From NCBI RefSeq assembly GCF_003173035.1, contig NZ_QGLE01000009.1, positions 62,001 to 126,000 of the forward strand: a stretch of 64,000 nucleotides of DNA, given 5' to 3'. A program made the position numbers and the translations under genes. This stretch comes from Zavarzinia aquatilis. Its GTDB lineage: Bacteria; Pseudomonadota; Alphaproteobacteria; Zavarziniales; Zavarziniaceae. The notes beneath the pieces were generated by a model. The model saw only the letters and a program-made list of their open reading frames with translations, did not search any database and had not been told where the DNA came from. Positions 9,365-18,144 of this stretch are shown here, one piece after another. The stretch's first letter is position 1. Each line of letters opens with the position of its first letter.

Positions 9365-10713
9365 CGACTGAATCATCCGCCGCGAACGCGGCCGGTAGCG
9401 AACATTCGGCCGCGAACGCCGCCCATGCCGGCCTCGCCGCGCGTTTCGCCGCTCTCGGCCTGATCGAGGCGGTGATCGCCCGGGGCCAGCCGCTGGACGA
9501 TGCGGTCGATCAGGCTGGCGCCCTCGACAGGCTGGCGCCGCGCGACCGCGCCTTCGCCCATGCCCTCGCCGCCGCCGCCGTGCGCTCCTGGGGTTTCCTG
9601 CTGGCGGTTCTCGACCGCTGCCTCGACCGCCCGGGCAGCCATCTGCCGGACCGGCTGCGGGCGATTCTGGCGCTGGGCGCCGCGCAACTGCTGATCCTCG
9701 ACGTGCCGGCCCATGCCGCCGTCGGCGCCACGGTCGAACTGGTCGACGGCAAGCTCTCCAAGCTGAAGGGCCTCGCCAATGCCGTGCTGCGCCGGATGGA
9801 GCGGGAAAAGGCCGGTCTGCTGGCGCAGGTCGACCGGGGCCGCGCCTCGACCCCCGACTGGCTGTTCGAGGGCTGGGTGAAGGCTTACGGCGCGGAGGCC
9901 GCCGCTGCGATCGCCGCCGCCCATCAGGTGGAACCGCCCCTCGACCTTACGCTGAAACCCGGGCTCGATGCCGGCGACTGGGCTGCCCGCCTCGGCGCCG
10001 CCGTGCTGCCCACCGGCTCCCTTCGCCTGACGGGCGCGGGGCGCATCGCCGATCTGCCGGGCTTCGCCGAAGGCGCCTGGTGGGTGCAGGACGCCGCCGC
10101 CGCCCTGCCGGCCCGCCTGCTGAACCCGGCGCCGGGCAGCGCGGTCGTCGATCTCTGCGCCGCGCCCGGCGGTAAGACCGCCCAGCTGGCGGCACTGGGC
10201 GCCCTGGTGACCGCGGTCGATCAGGCGCGCGGGCGCATCAATCGCCTGCGCGAGAATCTGACCCGCCTGAAGCTGGAAGCGGAAACGGTGGTGGCCGATG
10301 TCGCCGCCTGGCAGCCGGCGGAGAAAGTGCCCTTCGTCCTCCTCGACGCGCCCTGTTCCGCGACCGGCACCCTGCGCCGCAATCCCGATATCGCCCTGCA
10401 CCGCACACCCGAGGAAATCCGCGAATTGGGCCGGGTCCAGCTGCGCCTCTTGCGCGCGGCGGTGCAGATGCTGGCGCCCGGCGGCACGCTGGTCTTCTGT
10501 ACCTGTTCGATCGAGCCGCGCGAGGGCCCGGAGGCGATCGAGGCCCTGCTGGCCGCGGGCGCGCCCCTGCGCCGCGTGCCGATTTCCCCTGCGGAAGTGC
10601 CGGGCCTCGAGACGGCGATCACGCCTGCCGGCGATCTTCGCACCCTGCCCAGCCATTGGCCCGAGGCGGGCGGCATCGACGGTTTCTTCGTCAGTCGCCT
10701 GACCCGCGTCTGA
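9361..10713 (+). CDS. rsmB: 16S rRNA (cytosine-967-C5) methyltransferase, RsmB
   Basis: About 450 residues from a TTG at 9361 that overlaps the htpX stop (TTGA). No better start is seen, because upstream codons in this frame lie inside htpX. An N-terminal NusB-like domain ([49 protein letters not shown]) is followed by a Rossmann methyltransferase with the SAM-binding motif [17 protein letters not shown] and the two catalytic cysteines in [15 protein letters not shown] and [15 protein letters not shown]. It methylates small-subunit rRNA. An in-frame ATG further upstream would give an unsupported longer protein. Confidence 0.93.
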   Translation: MTTESSAANAAGSEHSAANAAHAGLAARFAALGLIEAVIARGQPLDDAVDQAGALDRLAPRDRAFAHALAAAAVRSWGFLLAVLDRCLDRPGSHLPDRLRAILALGAAQLLILDVPAHAAVGATVELVDGKLSKLKGLANAVLRRMEREKAGLLAQVDRGRASTPDWLFEGWVKAYGAEAAAAIAAAHQVEPPLDLTLKPGLDAGDWAARLGAAVLPTGSLRLTGAGRIADLPGFAEGAWWVQDAAAALPARLLNPAPGSAVVDLCAAPGGKTAQLAALGALVTAVDQARGRINRLRENLTRLKLEAETVVADVAAWQPAEKVPFVLLDAPCSATGTLRRNPDIALHRTPEEIRELGRVQLRLLRAAVQMLAPGGTLVFCTCSIEPREGPEAIEALLAAGAPLRRVPISPAEVPGLETAITPAGDLRTLPSHWPEAGGIDGFFVSRLTRV

Positions 10714-10752
10714 CCGGTTGGCAACCCGGCCCATAGCTGTTACGAGCAGAAG

Positions 10753-11418
10753 ATGCAGCAGACGATTCGCATAGCCCCGTCGATTCTCTCGGCCGATTTC
10801 GCGCGCCTGGGCGAGGAGATTCGCGCCATGGATGCGGCGGGTGCCGACTATATCCATGTCGACGTGATGGACGGGCATTTCGTGCCCAATATCACCATCG
10901 GCCCGTCGGTGGTCGCGGCCCTGCGCCCCCACACGAAAAAGCCGTTCGACGTCCATCTGATGATCTCGCCGGTCGATCCCTTCATCGAAGGCTTCGCCAA
11001 GGCGGGCGCCGACATCATCTCCCTGCATCCGGAGGCCGGGCCGCACCTGCACCGCACCCTGCAGACGATCAAGTCGCATGGCGTGAAAGCCGGCGTCGTG
11101 CTCAACCCGGCGACGCCCATCAGCGCGGTCGAGACGGTGATCGACATGGTCGACCTCATCCTCGTCATGTCGGTGAATCCGGGCTTCGGCGGCCAGTCCT
11201 TCATCACCAGCCAGCTCGACAAGATCCGGGCCCTGCGCAAGCTGATCGACGGCACCGGCCGGACCATCGACCTCGAAGTCGACGGCGGCATCAATCTCGA
11301 GACGGCGCCCCTTGCCATCGCGGCAGGCGCGGACGTCCTGGTGGCCGGAACCGCCAGCTTCACCGGCGGCCCCGCCGCCTATGCCGCCAACATCGAAAAA
11401 CTGCGCGGCGGCGCGTAG
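10753..11418 (+). CDS. rpe: Ribulose-phosphate 3-epimerase
   Basis: Protein of 221 residues that interconverts ribulose 5-phosphate and xylulose 5-phosphate in the pentose phosphate and Calvin pathways. TIM-barrel hallmarks are [14 protein letters not shown] at the start, [17 protein letters not shown] with metal and catalytic Asp/His, [13 protein letters not shown], and [12 protein letters not shown]. It lies 39 bases after rsmB and only a few bases before the heparinase-family gene. No RuBisCO or phosphoribulokinase is in the window, so a Calvin-cycle role is not implied. Confidence 0.97.
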   Translation: MQQTIRIAPSILSADFARLGEEIRAMDAAGADYIHVDVMDGHFVPNITIGPSVVAALRPHTKKPFDVHLMISPVDPFIEGFAKAGADIISLHPEAGPHLHRTLQTIKSHGVKAGVVLNPATPISAVETVIDMVDLILVMSVNPGFGGQSFITSQLDKIRALRKLIDGTGRTIDLEVDGGINLETAPLAIAAGADVLVAGTASFTGGPAAYAANIEKLRGGA

Positions 11419-11427
11419 GGCCCCGTG

Positions 11428-13200
11428 ATGGCGACCGGGGCTGCGGGCATGGAAGCACCTGACCCCAGAACCGAAGCGGTCGGGCCGACCACCCATGCGA
11501 CCCTGCCGGGCCTGCCGCCCGCCTGGACCAAGCGTACAGTCCTGCGCGCCAAGGCCGGGGCCGCCCTGCGCCGGCTGCGCCTGAAACTGGCGGGCTCGCG
11601 CCTGTCGGTCGCGACCCTCGGCCGGGCACCGTCGGCGGTCGCCCTCAATGTTCAGCCCGATCCCTTTCCCGGTTCGGTCGACGAGGCGAATGCCCTGTTC
11701 CAGGGGCGTTATCGCTTCGCCGGGCAATTGCTGCTGTCGCCGCATCAGACCCCCTGGACCCTGGGCGGTGCCAGCGCGGAGTGGCAGGAGGCGCTGCACG
11801 ATTTCCACTGGCTGCGCCATTTCTCGGCCGCAGGCGGCGATGCTGCCGGCCGTCAGGCCCGGATGCTGCTGGACGGCTGGCTGAAACGCTACGGCCGCTT
11901 CGATGCCCATTGGTGGCGACCGGACCTTGCCGGACGCCGGGTCATGGCCTGGGTCAGCCATCTGCCGCTGTTGCTCGACGGCGCCGATCTGCCCTTGCGC
12001 GAGGCGCTGCTCGAATCCCTGGTGCGCCATCTGCGCTACCTCGGCCGGACCGACAAGGGCATGGCGCCGGGGCCGGGCAAGGTGGTGGCGCTGGTTGGCC
12101 TCGCCCTCGGCAATCTTGCCCTGGGGCAATGGGGCCGGCCGCTGGCGCGGTCGCTGCGCCGGCTCGACGATGCGCTCTCCGGCCTTGTCCTGCCCGACGG
12201 CGGCCTGCCCAGCCGCAATCCGAGCGATCATCTCGCCGTGCTCGAAGCCCTGGTGCGGATGCGCGAGGCGCTGGCCGCCGCCGGCCAGATGCCGAGCGTG
12301 GCCTTTACCCGCGCCCTCGACCGGCTGGCGCCGGCCCTGCGCTTCTTCCGCCTCGGCGATGGCCGGCTGGCCAGCTTCAATGGCGGCCGGCCGGGCGATA
12401 TCGCCCGGATCGAACAGGTGCTGGCGCTGGCCGCGCCACGCGGCAAGGCGCCCGGCCGCCTGCCGCATATCGGCTACGAACGGGTCGAGGGGCGGCGTTT
12501 CGCGCTGATCGTGGATGTGGGCGCGCCGCCGCCGCCGGGCCACGCCGCCGAGGCCCATACGGCGCCGCTCGCCTTCGAGATGAGTTCCGGCCGCGACCGG
12601 CTGATCGTCTCCTGCGGCGCCGCGCCCGGCCTCGACGAGAACTGGCAGCGGGTCGGCCGCTCCACCGCTGCCCATTCGACCCTGACCCTCGACGACCAGA
12701 ATGCCTGGGTCTCGGTCGCCGATTTCGACATCGGCCTGCGGCCGAGCCTGCCCGCCATGGTCACCACCGCGACCCGCAACGAGGCGGACGGCCAGGTCTG
12801 GATCGAGGCCAGCCATTCGGGCTATGGCCCCCGCCTCGGTCTCGTGCATCGGCGGGCACTGTGGCTCGATCCCGAAGGCGGCGAAATCCGGGGCGAAGAC
12901 CGGATCGAGCCGCGCGGACGGACGCCGGGGCGCAGCCTCGCCTTCGCCTTGCGTTTCCACCTCGCCCCCGATGTTCGCGCCAGCCTGACCGGTGACGGCA
13001 CGGGCATCCTGCTGCGCACGCCCGGCGGCGATGGCTGGCAATTCCGCGCCCTCGGCGGTCATCTCGCGCTCGAGGAATCGGTTTCCATCGCCAATCCCGG
13101 GCCGCCTCGCCGCGCCGAGCAGATGGTGGTCGGCGGTTCGCTCGACGCCGGGCGCGTGGTGCTGCGCTGGGGGCTCAAACGGCTCGACGCCAAGGCCTGA
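11428..13200 (+). CDS. Heparinase II/III family protein
   Basis: About 590 residues from the ATG at 11428; a GTG one codon earlier is also possible. The N-terminal half is alpha-helical, with WQEALHDFHWLRHFSAAG, WWRPDLAGRRVMAWVSHLP and GLPSRNPSDHLAVLEAL. The C-terminal half is beta-rich, with AHTAPLAFEMSSGRDRLIVS and AAHSTLTLDDQNAW. These match the toroid-plus-sandwich layout of heparinase II/III-like polysaccharide lyases. There is no evident signal peptide, unusual for a lyase acting on external polysaccharide. The gene commonly follows rsmB in alphaproteobacteria, and its substrate is unknown. A role in cell-envelope glycan turnover is a guess. Confidence 0.85.
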   Translation: MATGAAGMEAPDPRTEAVGPTTHATLPGLPPAWTKRTVLRAKAGAALRRLRLKLAGSRLSVATLGRAPSAVALNVQPDPFPGSVDEANALFQGRYRFAGQLLLSPHQTPWTLGGASAEWQEALHDFHWLRHFSAAGGDAAGRQARMLLDGWLKRYGRFDAHWWRPDLAGRRVMAWVSHLPLLLDGADLPLREALLESLVRHLRYLGRTDKGMAPGPGKVVALVGLALGNLALGQWGRPLARSLRRLDDALSGLVLPDGGLPSRNPSDHLAVLEALVRMREALAAAGQMPSVAFTRALDRLAPALRFFRLGDGRLASFNGGRPGDIARIEQVLALAAPRGKAPGRLPHIGYERVEGRRFALIVDVGAPPPPGHAAEAHTAPLAFEMSSGRDRLIVSCGAAPGLDENWQRVGRSTAAHSTLTLDDQNAWVSVADFDIGLRPSLPAMVTTATRNEADGQVWIEASHSGYGPRLGLVHRRALWLDPEGGEIRGEDRIEPRGRTPGRSLAFALRFHLAPDVRASLTGDGTGILLRTPGGDGWQFRALGGHLALEESVSIANPGPPRRAEQMVVGGSLDAGRVVLRWGLKRLDAKA

Positions 13201-13241
13201 GATTTTTGCTGCGTCGCGGCGCTCCCATGCGTATTGGGCAA

Positions 13242-13270
13242 TTGACGTTCGCGGGGTTGAAACCGATATT
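13242..13270 (+). promoter_or_regulatory. Promoter upstream of the degenerate GGDEF-like gene
   Basis: TTGACG (13242-13247) and GATATT (13265-13270) are exactly 17 bases apart and about 40 bases upstream of the coding region. The -10 box is the first of two near repeats, ATATTGGGGAAAAT (13266-13279) and ATATTGGTGGAAAAT (13286-13300), which could be a regulator site. Confidence 0.55.
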
Positions 13271-13311
13271 GGGGAAAATGCTTCCATATTGGTGGAAAAT
13301 TGTGCGTCCAC

Positions 13312-13818
13312 ATGCTCGTTCGCGGACCCAATATTGCGCTGGACCATGAAGCCCTCGGGCTGCGACTGATCGCCGAAGTCGATCGCTGCTCTCGCTATTA
13401 CCGGTCACTGTCGCTCATTCGTTTCGATTATCACGGGCTTGTCGCCGGTTATGCCAATGGCGAACCCGTGGACGCCGTCGCGGCCATCCTGCGACCGTCG
13501 GATACGGTCGCCAAGCTGGGCGATTCACGCTATTGCGTGCTCGCGCCTGAAAGCCCGGTCGAGGTCGGCCGCCTCATCGCCGAGAGGATCTGGCGCTGGG
13601 CGCAGGAACGGCCGGCGCCGGGACAGGCCCTGCCGGATCCGGCCATGGCCCTGTCCTTCGGCATCGCCGGCTTCGAGGGCCGGCATGACAGTGCCCTCGA
13701 CATCTATGCCAGGGCGGGGTCGGCCCTGTCCTATGCCGTCGGCCAGGGCGGCAACCGTATCGCCATCATGATGCGGGGCGGTCTGATGTCGGTCAGCGGG
13801 CTTTCGCCGGAAGTCTGA
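13312..13818 (+). CDS. Small degenerate GGDEF-like protein
   Basis: 168 residues from the ATG at 13312; a TTG at 13300 would add four residues and has GGTGG closer upstream, so the start is uncertain. The pattern follows a diguanylate cyclase fold. EVDRCSRYYRSLSLIRFDYHGL looks like the first helix and strand. LRPSDTVAKLGDSRYCVLAP stands where a cyclase reads D-VAR-GGDEF-VLLP. LSFGIAGF and AGSALSYAVGQGGNRIAI end the domain. The GGDEF signature itself is replaced by GDSRY, so cyclase activity is not expected. It has no membrane or receiver domain. A c-di-GMP or partner-binding role is an inference. Confidence 0.7.
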   Translation: MLVRGPNIALDHEALGLRLIAEVDRCSRYYRSLSLIRFDYHGLVAGYANGEPVDAVAAILRPSDTVAKLGDSRYCVLAPESPVEVGRLIAERIWRWAQERPAPGQALPDPAMALSFGIAGFEGRHDSALDIYARAGSALSYAVGQGGNRIAIMMRGGLMSVSGLSPEV

Positions 13819-13862
13819 TCCGGCCCTGCGACAACGCGGCCCTGATGTGTGCGCATCGAGGC

Positions 13863-13890
13863 TTGCGGCCGGCGCGCTTTGCCGTATTGT
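13863..13890 (+). promoter_or_regulatory. Candidate promoter of asd
   Basis: TTGCGG (13863-13868) and TATTGT (13885-13890) are 16 bases apart, about 70 bases upstream of the asd ATG. The match is moderate. Confidence 0.35.
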
Positions 13891-13960
13891 GCGCGGTCGC
13901 ATCTCCGGGCGGGCCGTCCGGCTGTGCGATTACCTCACGATCTTTAAGGACTTGACCACG

Positions 13961-14989
13961 ATGGGTTGGAAAGTCGCCGTCGTCGGCGCGACCGGGCAGG
14001 TCGGCCGCGAAATGTTGAACATCCTTGCCGAACGTCAGTTTCCCGCTGACGAGGTGGTGGCGCTCGCGTCGCCCAAATCCATCGGCACCGAGGTTTCCTA
14101 CGGCGAGACTACCCTGAAGGTCAAATCCCTCGAGGATTACGATTTCCGCGGCACCGACATCGCACTGTTCTCGGCCGGCGGCTCCGTCTCGGCCAAATGG
14201 GCGCCGAAGGTGGCGGCGGCCGGCGCGGTCGTGATCGACAATTCCTCGCATTTCCGCATGGAGCCGGGCGTTCCCCTGGTCGTGCCGGAAGTGAACGCGG
14301 GCGCGCTGGCGGGCTATGCCAAGAAGAACATCATCGCCAATCCGAACTGCTCGACCGCGCAGCTCGTCGTCGCGCTGAAGCCGCTGCATGACTTCGCGAA
14401 GATCCGCCGCGTCGTCGTCTCGACCTATCAGTCGGTCTCGGGCGCCGGCAACAAGGGCATGGACGAGCTCTTCAACCAGACCAAGGCGCTCTATGTGAAC
14501 GACACGGTCGAGCCGAAGAAGTTCCCCAAGCAGATCGCCTTCAACGTGATCCCGCATATCGACGTCTTCATGGACGACGGTTTCACCAAGGAAGAGTGGA
14601 AGATGACCGCGGAGACGCGGAAAATCCTCGATCCCGACATCAATCTGGTCGCGACCTGCGTGCGCGTGCCGGTCTTCGTCGGCCATTCGGAATCGGTGAA
14701 CATCGAGTTCGAAAACCCGATCACCGTCGATCAGGCGCGGGAAATCCTGCGCGAGGCGCCGGGCCTGATGGTCGTCGACCGTCATGAGGACGGCGGCTAT
14801 ATCACCCCGCTCGAATGCGTGGGCGATTACGCCACCTTCGTCTCGCGCATCCGCCGCGATCCGACCGTGCCGGACGGCAAGGGCCTCGCCCTGTGGTGCG
14901 TCTCGGACAATCTGCGCAAGGGCGCGGCGCTGAACGCCGTGCAGATCGCGGAAATCCTGATCGCGCGCCACCTGAAGAAGGCGGCCTGA
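13961..14989 (+). CDS. asd: Aspartate-semialdehyde dehydrogenase
   Basis: Protein of 342 residues that reduces aspartyl phosphate to aspartate semialdehyde for lysine/diaminopimelate, threonine and methionine synthesis. The NADP-binding loop is VAVVGATGQVGREML at the start. The catalytic Cys is Cys130 in ANPNCSTAQ, and STYQSVSGAG and the C-terminal HLKKAA end fit the family. The ATG at 13961 gives the usual N-terminus MGWKVAVVG; an earlier in-frame start would add 38 non-homologous residues. It is followed by a strong terminator, so it is probably monocistronic. Confidence 0.97.
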   Translation: MGWKVAVVGATGQVGREMLNILAERQFPADEVVALASPKSIGTEVSYGETTLKVKSLEDYDFRGTDIALFSAGGSVSAKWAPKVAAAGAVVIDNSSHFRMEPGVPLVVPEVNAGALAGYAKKNIIANPNCSTAQLVVALKPLHDFAKIRRVVVSTYQSVSGAGNKGMDELFNQTKALYVNDTVEPKKFPKQIAFNVIPHIDVFMDDGFTKEEWKMTAETRKILDPDINLVATCVRVPVFVGHSESVNIEFENPITVDQAREILREAPGLMVVDRHEDGGYITPLECVGDYATFVSRIRRDPTVPDGKGLALWCVSDNLRKGAALNAVQIAEILIARHLKKAA

Positions 14990-15007
14990 GCCTGAACGGA
15001 CGATTTG

Positions 15008-15037
15008 AGGCCCCCGGCGCGAGCCGGGGGCCTTTTT
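15008..15037 (+). terminator. Rho-independent terminator of asd
   Basis: A perfect GC-rich stem (AGGCCCCCGGC pairing with GCCGGGGGCCT), loop GCGA, followed by TTTTT at 15033-15037. It ends just before the 3' end of the convergent LysR gene. Confidence 0.92.
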
Positions 15038-15041
15038 CGTT

Positions 15042-15971
15042 TCAGGCCTGCCCCGCGCCGACGCCCGGCAGATCCCTTTCCCAATAGGGCAGGTCGCCGA
15101 AGGCCGCCCGCAGATGTTCGGCGAGGGCTCGCAGCTTGGCCGAGGGATTTCGGCCTTCCGGATGGGCCATGTGGATGAATTCGGCTTCCGGCCGATGGCC
15201 GACGTCGATGGCGACCAGGCGGCCGGCGGCGATATCGGGCCCGGCGATGAAACTGGGCAGCAAGGCGATGCCGAGACCCGCAAGGGCTGAATCGCGCATC
15301 ATGTCGCCGTTGTTGACGATCAGGGCGGGGCGCGGCCGGATCGTCATGGCCCCATCCGGGGTCTCGAACCGCCAGTCGGCGACGCCCCGGTGGGTGTAGA
15401 GAATGCCCCGGTGCTCCTCGAGCTGGGCGAGGGTGCTTGGCACGCCATGGCGCCGCAGATAGTCCGGGGCGGCGACCAGAAAGCGCCGGCTCGGCGCCAG
15501 GACCCAGGCGACCAGTCGTGTATCGGCGATGGCCCCGTTGCGGATGATGGCGTCATAGCCGCCCGCCAGCGGGTCGACCCGGCGGTCGTCCATGTCGAGC
15601 GTCAGCTCGAGGTCCGGGTGGCGCGCCAGGAAAGGATAGAGCGCGGGGCCAAGATGCATCCGCCCGAAGGTGACCGGCGCCGCGATCCGCACCGGCCCGG
15701 CGAGGGTGCCGCGCCGCTCCGCCATGTCGGACTTGGCCTCGTCGATTTCGCGCATGACCCGGCGGGCCCGCTCGAGCAGGGCGGTGCCGTCGTCGGTCAG
15801 GGTCAGCTTGCGGGTGGTTCGTCGCAGCAGGGTTCCGCCCAGGGCCTTTTCGAGTTCGGCCAGTCTTTCGCTGACCACGGATTTCGACAGCCGCAGGCGC
15901 CGCGCCGCCTCGCTGATCGAGCCGCCCTCGACCACGGCGACGAAGGCGTTCAGCCCTTCCAATCGAATCAT
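15042..15971 (-). CDS. LysR-family transcriptional regulator
   Basis: Protein of 309 residues. The N-terminal winged helix-turn-helix reads LNAFVAVVEGGSISEAARRL and LSKSVVSERLAELEKALG, followed by the usual GTLLRRTTRKLTLTDDG. The effector-binding domain starts at about residue 90. It is divergent from an SDR oxidoreductase gene, and a perfect 10-base inverted repeat fills the space between them, beginning at the base next to this start codon. It therefore probably controls the SDR gene and itself. The inducer is unknown. Confidence 0.93.
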   Translation of the reverse strand: MIRLEGLNAFVAVVEGGSISEAARRLRLSKSVVSERLAELEKALGGTLLRRTTRKLTLTDDGTALLERARRVMREIDEAKSDMAERRGTLAGPVRIAAPVTFGRMHLGPALYPFLARHPDLELTLDMDDRRVDPLAGGYDAIIRNGAIADTRLVAWVLAPSRRFLVAAPDYLRRHGVPSTLAQLEEHRGILYTHRGVADWRFETPDGAMTIRPRPALIVNNGDMMRDSALAGLGIALLPSFIAGPDIAAGRLVAIDVGHRPEAEFIHMAHPEGRNPSAKLRALAEHLRAAFGDLPYWERDLPGVGAGQA

Positions 15972-16022
15972 CGTTCGGAATTCCCGGATTTAAGTTCCAA
16001 TATCTGCTCACTATTCCGAACG
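15972..16022. promoter_or_regulatory. Inverted-repeat operator between LysR and SDR genes
   Basis: CGTTCGGAAT (15972-15981) and ATTCCGAACG (16013-16022) are perfect inverted copies separated by 31 bases. The left arm touches the LysR start codon and continues into the small palindrome GGAATTCC (15977-15984). Spacing of about four helical turns centre to centre fits two sites bound by a LysR tetramer. Confidence 0.65.
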
Positions 16023-16094
16023 AAGGCCTAGCGCCATCTTCTGCCCATCGACAGGGGGCGGCTCCGCCGTCCCGGCAAACTTCAGGAGATGGAC

Positions 16095-16859
16095 ATGAAC
16101 CGCCTAGCCAACAAAGTCGCGATCATTACCGGGGCCAGCGCCGGCATCGGCCGGGCGACCGCCCGGCTCTTCGCCGCAGAAGGAGCCAAGCTTGTTGTCG
16201 GCGCCCGCCGTCAGGCCGAACTCGACACGCTGGTCGGCGACATCCGGGCGGCGGGCGGCGAGGCGGTGGCACTGGCCGGCGACGTGCGCGACGAAGCCTA
16301 TCAGGCGGCGCTGGTCGCCACCGCCGTCCAGCATTTCGGCCGCCTCGACATCGCGTTCAACAATGCCGGCATCCTCGGTGAAGGCGGGCCGAGCACGGCG
16401 GTTTCCGAAGCGGGCTTCAGCGAGGCGCTGGCGGTCAACCTGACGGCATCCTTCCTGGGCGCCAAGCACCAGATCGCGGAGATGGTGAAGGGGGGCGGGG
16501 GTTCGGTGATCTTCACCTCCACCTTCATCGGCTACAGTTTGTCGTTCCCGGGCGTCGCCGCCTATGCCGCCAGCAAGTCCGGCCTGATCGGCCTCACCCA
16601 GGCGCTGGCGGCCGAATTCGGCCCGGGGAACATTCGCGTGAATGCGATCCTGCCCGGTGCCGTCGATACCGACATGTATCGCGGCATGAACGATACCGCC
16701 GACAAGCAAGCCTTCATCGGCAGTCTGCACGCCCTGAAACGGGTGGCAAAGCCCGAGGAACTCGCGCGTTCGGTGCTCTATCTTGCCTCCGATGATTCGA
16801 GTTTCGTCACCGGAACGGCGTCCCTCGTCGACGGCGGCGTGTCGATCACAAGGGCCTGA
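16095..16859 (+). CDS. SDR-family NAD(P)-dependent oxidoreductase
   Basis: 254 residues from the ATG at 16095, which has AGGAG six bases upstream; the ATG two codons earlier abuts that site and is less likely. It is a classical short-chain dehydrogenase: cofactor loop ITGASAGIGRATA, NNAGIL, a catalytic Ser in the FTSTFIGY strand, Tyr and Lys in YAASKSG, and NAILPGAVDTDMYRG. The C-terminus is LASDDSSFVTGTASLVDGG, typical of the family. The substrate is not predictable. The divergent LysR gene is the likely regulator. Confidence 0.93.
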   Translation: MNRLANKVAIITGASAGIGRATARLFAAEGAKLVVGARRQAELDTLVGDIRAAGGEAVALAGDVRDEAYQAALVATAVQHFGRLDIAFNNAGILGEGGPSTAVSEAGFSEALAVNLTASFLGAKHQIAEMVKGGGGSVIFTSTFIGYSLSFPGVAAYAASKSGLIGLTQALAAEFGPGNIRVNAILPGAVDTDMYRGMNDTADKQAFIGSLHALKRVAKPEELARSVLYLASDDSSFVTGTASLVDGGVSITRA

Positions 16860-17002
16860 GGCGGGGGGCCGTCGCCCGGCGGGCAAGCTGAATTTTCTTC
16901 AGTTGCGATGAAAGGACTCTTGACCGCGACCGTTAATCCTTTGGAAGGTGTGACAAGGTGACGCTGTCGTCATCGGCGGTGTCGCCCCTTCGGCGCATCG
17001 CG

Positions 17003-17024
17003 GGCCCCGGCCGTCGCCGGGGCC
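17003..17024 (+). other. Hairpin between the SDR and hydrolase genes
   Basis: GGCCCCGGC (17003-17011) and GCCGGGGCC (17016-17024) form a perfect stem with a four-base loop. It has no T tract and lies just before the ribosome site (GGAGGG, 17028-17033) of the next gene. It could be an mRNA leader structure or a weak terminator for the SDR transcript. Confidence 0.45.
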
Positions 17025-17046
17025 GGTGGAGGGAAACGGTTCGATC

Positions 17047-18144
17047 ATGAGTCTCGCAGCCAACCTTCAGCGTCTTGCCCTCGGCGGCCTGTCCCAGGTC
17101 TCCGCCCCGGTGCTGGCGCAGGTCACCAACATCCGGCCCGCGGTCATCGAGGGCAAGCGCCTGCACCCGCAACTCCAGGCTTTCGCCGCCATCCAGCGCA
17201 AGCTGTTTCCCGTGCACCGGATGCCGGTCGAACAGTCGCGCGGCATGTATCGCATGGCGATGCGCAATTTCGCCGTCGCGCCCAAGCGCATGGCCCTGAT
17301 CGAGGAACTGGCGATCCCGGGCGAACTCGGCCTGGTGCGGGCGCGACTGTTCGTGCCGCCCGGCCTGTCGACGCCGCTGCCGCTCACGGTCTATTTCCAT
17401 GGCGGCGGCTTCGTGCTCGGCGATGTCGCGGGCTATGACAGTACCTGCCGCCATATCGCCGACAAGGCGCGCTGCGCCGTGTTGTCGGTCGATTACCGGC
17501 TGGCCCCGGAACATCCGATGCCGGCGGCGGTGATCGACGCGGGCGCGGTCTGGCGCTACCTCCTGTCCCACGGCAAGCAGATGGGCATCGACACGCGCCG
17601 CATGGCGGTCGCCGGGGATTCGGCCGGCGGTCTTTTGTCGGCCATGGTCGCGCAGATGGCACGGGATGCAGACGTGCAGGCGCCCTGCCACCAGCTGCTG
17701 ATCTATCCGGCGACGGACGGGCGCATGAACACCCGTTCCGCCCAGCTCTATGCCAAGGGCTTCATCCTTGAAAAAAAGCTGACCGACTGGTTCCGCGCCC
17801 ATACGGCGGGGGGCCTGAGCGACGACGAGTTGCATCACGTCATGCCGATCAATGCCGCGCGTTTCGACGGGCTCGCCCCGGCGACCGTCGTCGTCGCCGG
17901 CTTCGACCCGCTCTATGACGAGGGCATGGATTACGCGGCCAGGCTGCGCGATGCCGGCGTGCCGGTAGAAATCCACGACCACCCCGACATGCTGCATGGC
18001 TTCCTGACCTTCACCGGCACCGTGCTGCGCGCCCGTCAGGCGCTGGACCAGGCCATCGCTTCCCTGCACCGGGCGCTGTGGTCCGGTCACACCCTGACGG
18101 CCCCGGCGCGGCCGCGCGCGGTGATGGTGCCGCATTCGGTCTGA
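17047..18144 (+). CDS. Alpha/beta hydrolase, hormone-sensitive lipase type
   Basis: 365 residues from the ATG at 17047. The oxyanion-hole motif is YFHGGGFVLGD, the nucleophile elbow AGDSAGGLLSA, and the acid and histidine lie in AGFDPLYDEG and DMLHGFLTF. This is the bacterial HSL/esterase family, acting on short acyl esters or lactones. It has no signal peptide and should be cytoplasmic. It ends exactly where the convergent TetR gene ends, with no bases between the two stop codons. The TetR gene, or a neighbour acting on hydrophobic compounds, may be functionally linked. Confidence 0.92.
   Translation: MSLAANLQRLALGGLSQVSAPVLAQVTNIRPAVIEGKRLHPQLQAFAAIQRKLFPVHRMPVEQSRGMYRMAMRNFAVAPKRMALIEELAIPGELGLVRARLFVPPGLSTPLPLTVYFHGGGFVLGDVAGYDSTCRHIADKARCAVLSVDYRLAPEHPMPAAVIDAGAVWRYLLSHGKQMGIDTRRMAVAGDSAGGLLSAMVAQMARDADVQAPCHQLLIYPATDGRMNTRSAQLYAKGFILEKKLTDWFRAHTAGGLSDDELHHVMPINAARFDGLAPATVVVAGFDPLYDEGMDYAARLRDAGVPVEIHDHPDMLHGFLTFTGTVLRARQALDQAIASLHRALWSGHTLTAPARPRAVMVPHSV

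Noticed and set aside
9373-13347. Very long open frame on the minus strand opposite htpX-rsmB-rpe-heparinase
   Set aside because: It is antisense to four well-supported genes, its composition (rich in Gly, Arg, Gln, His, Asp) is the usual shadow of high-GC codon use, and it shows no domain or ribosome site.
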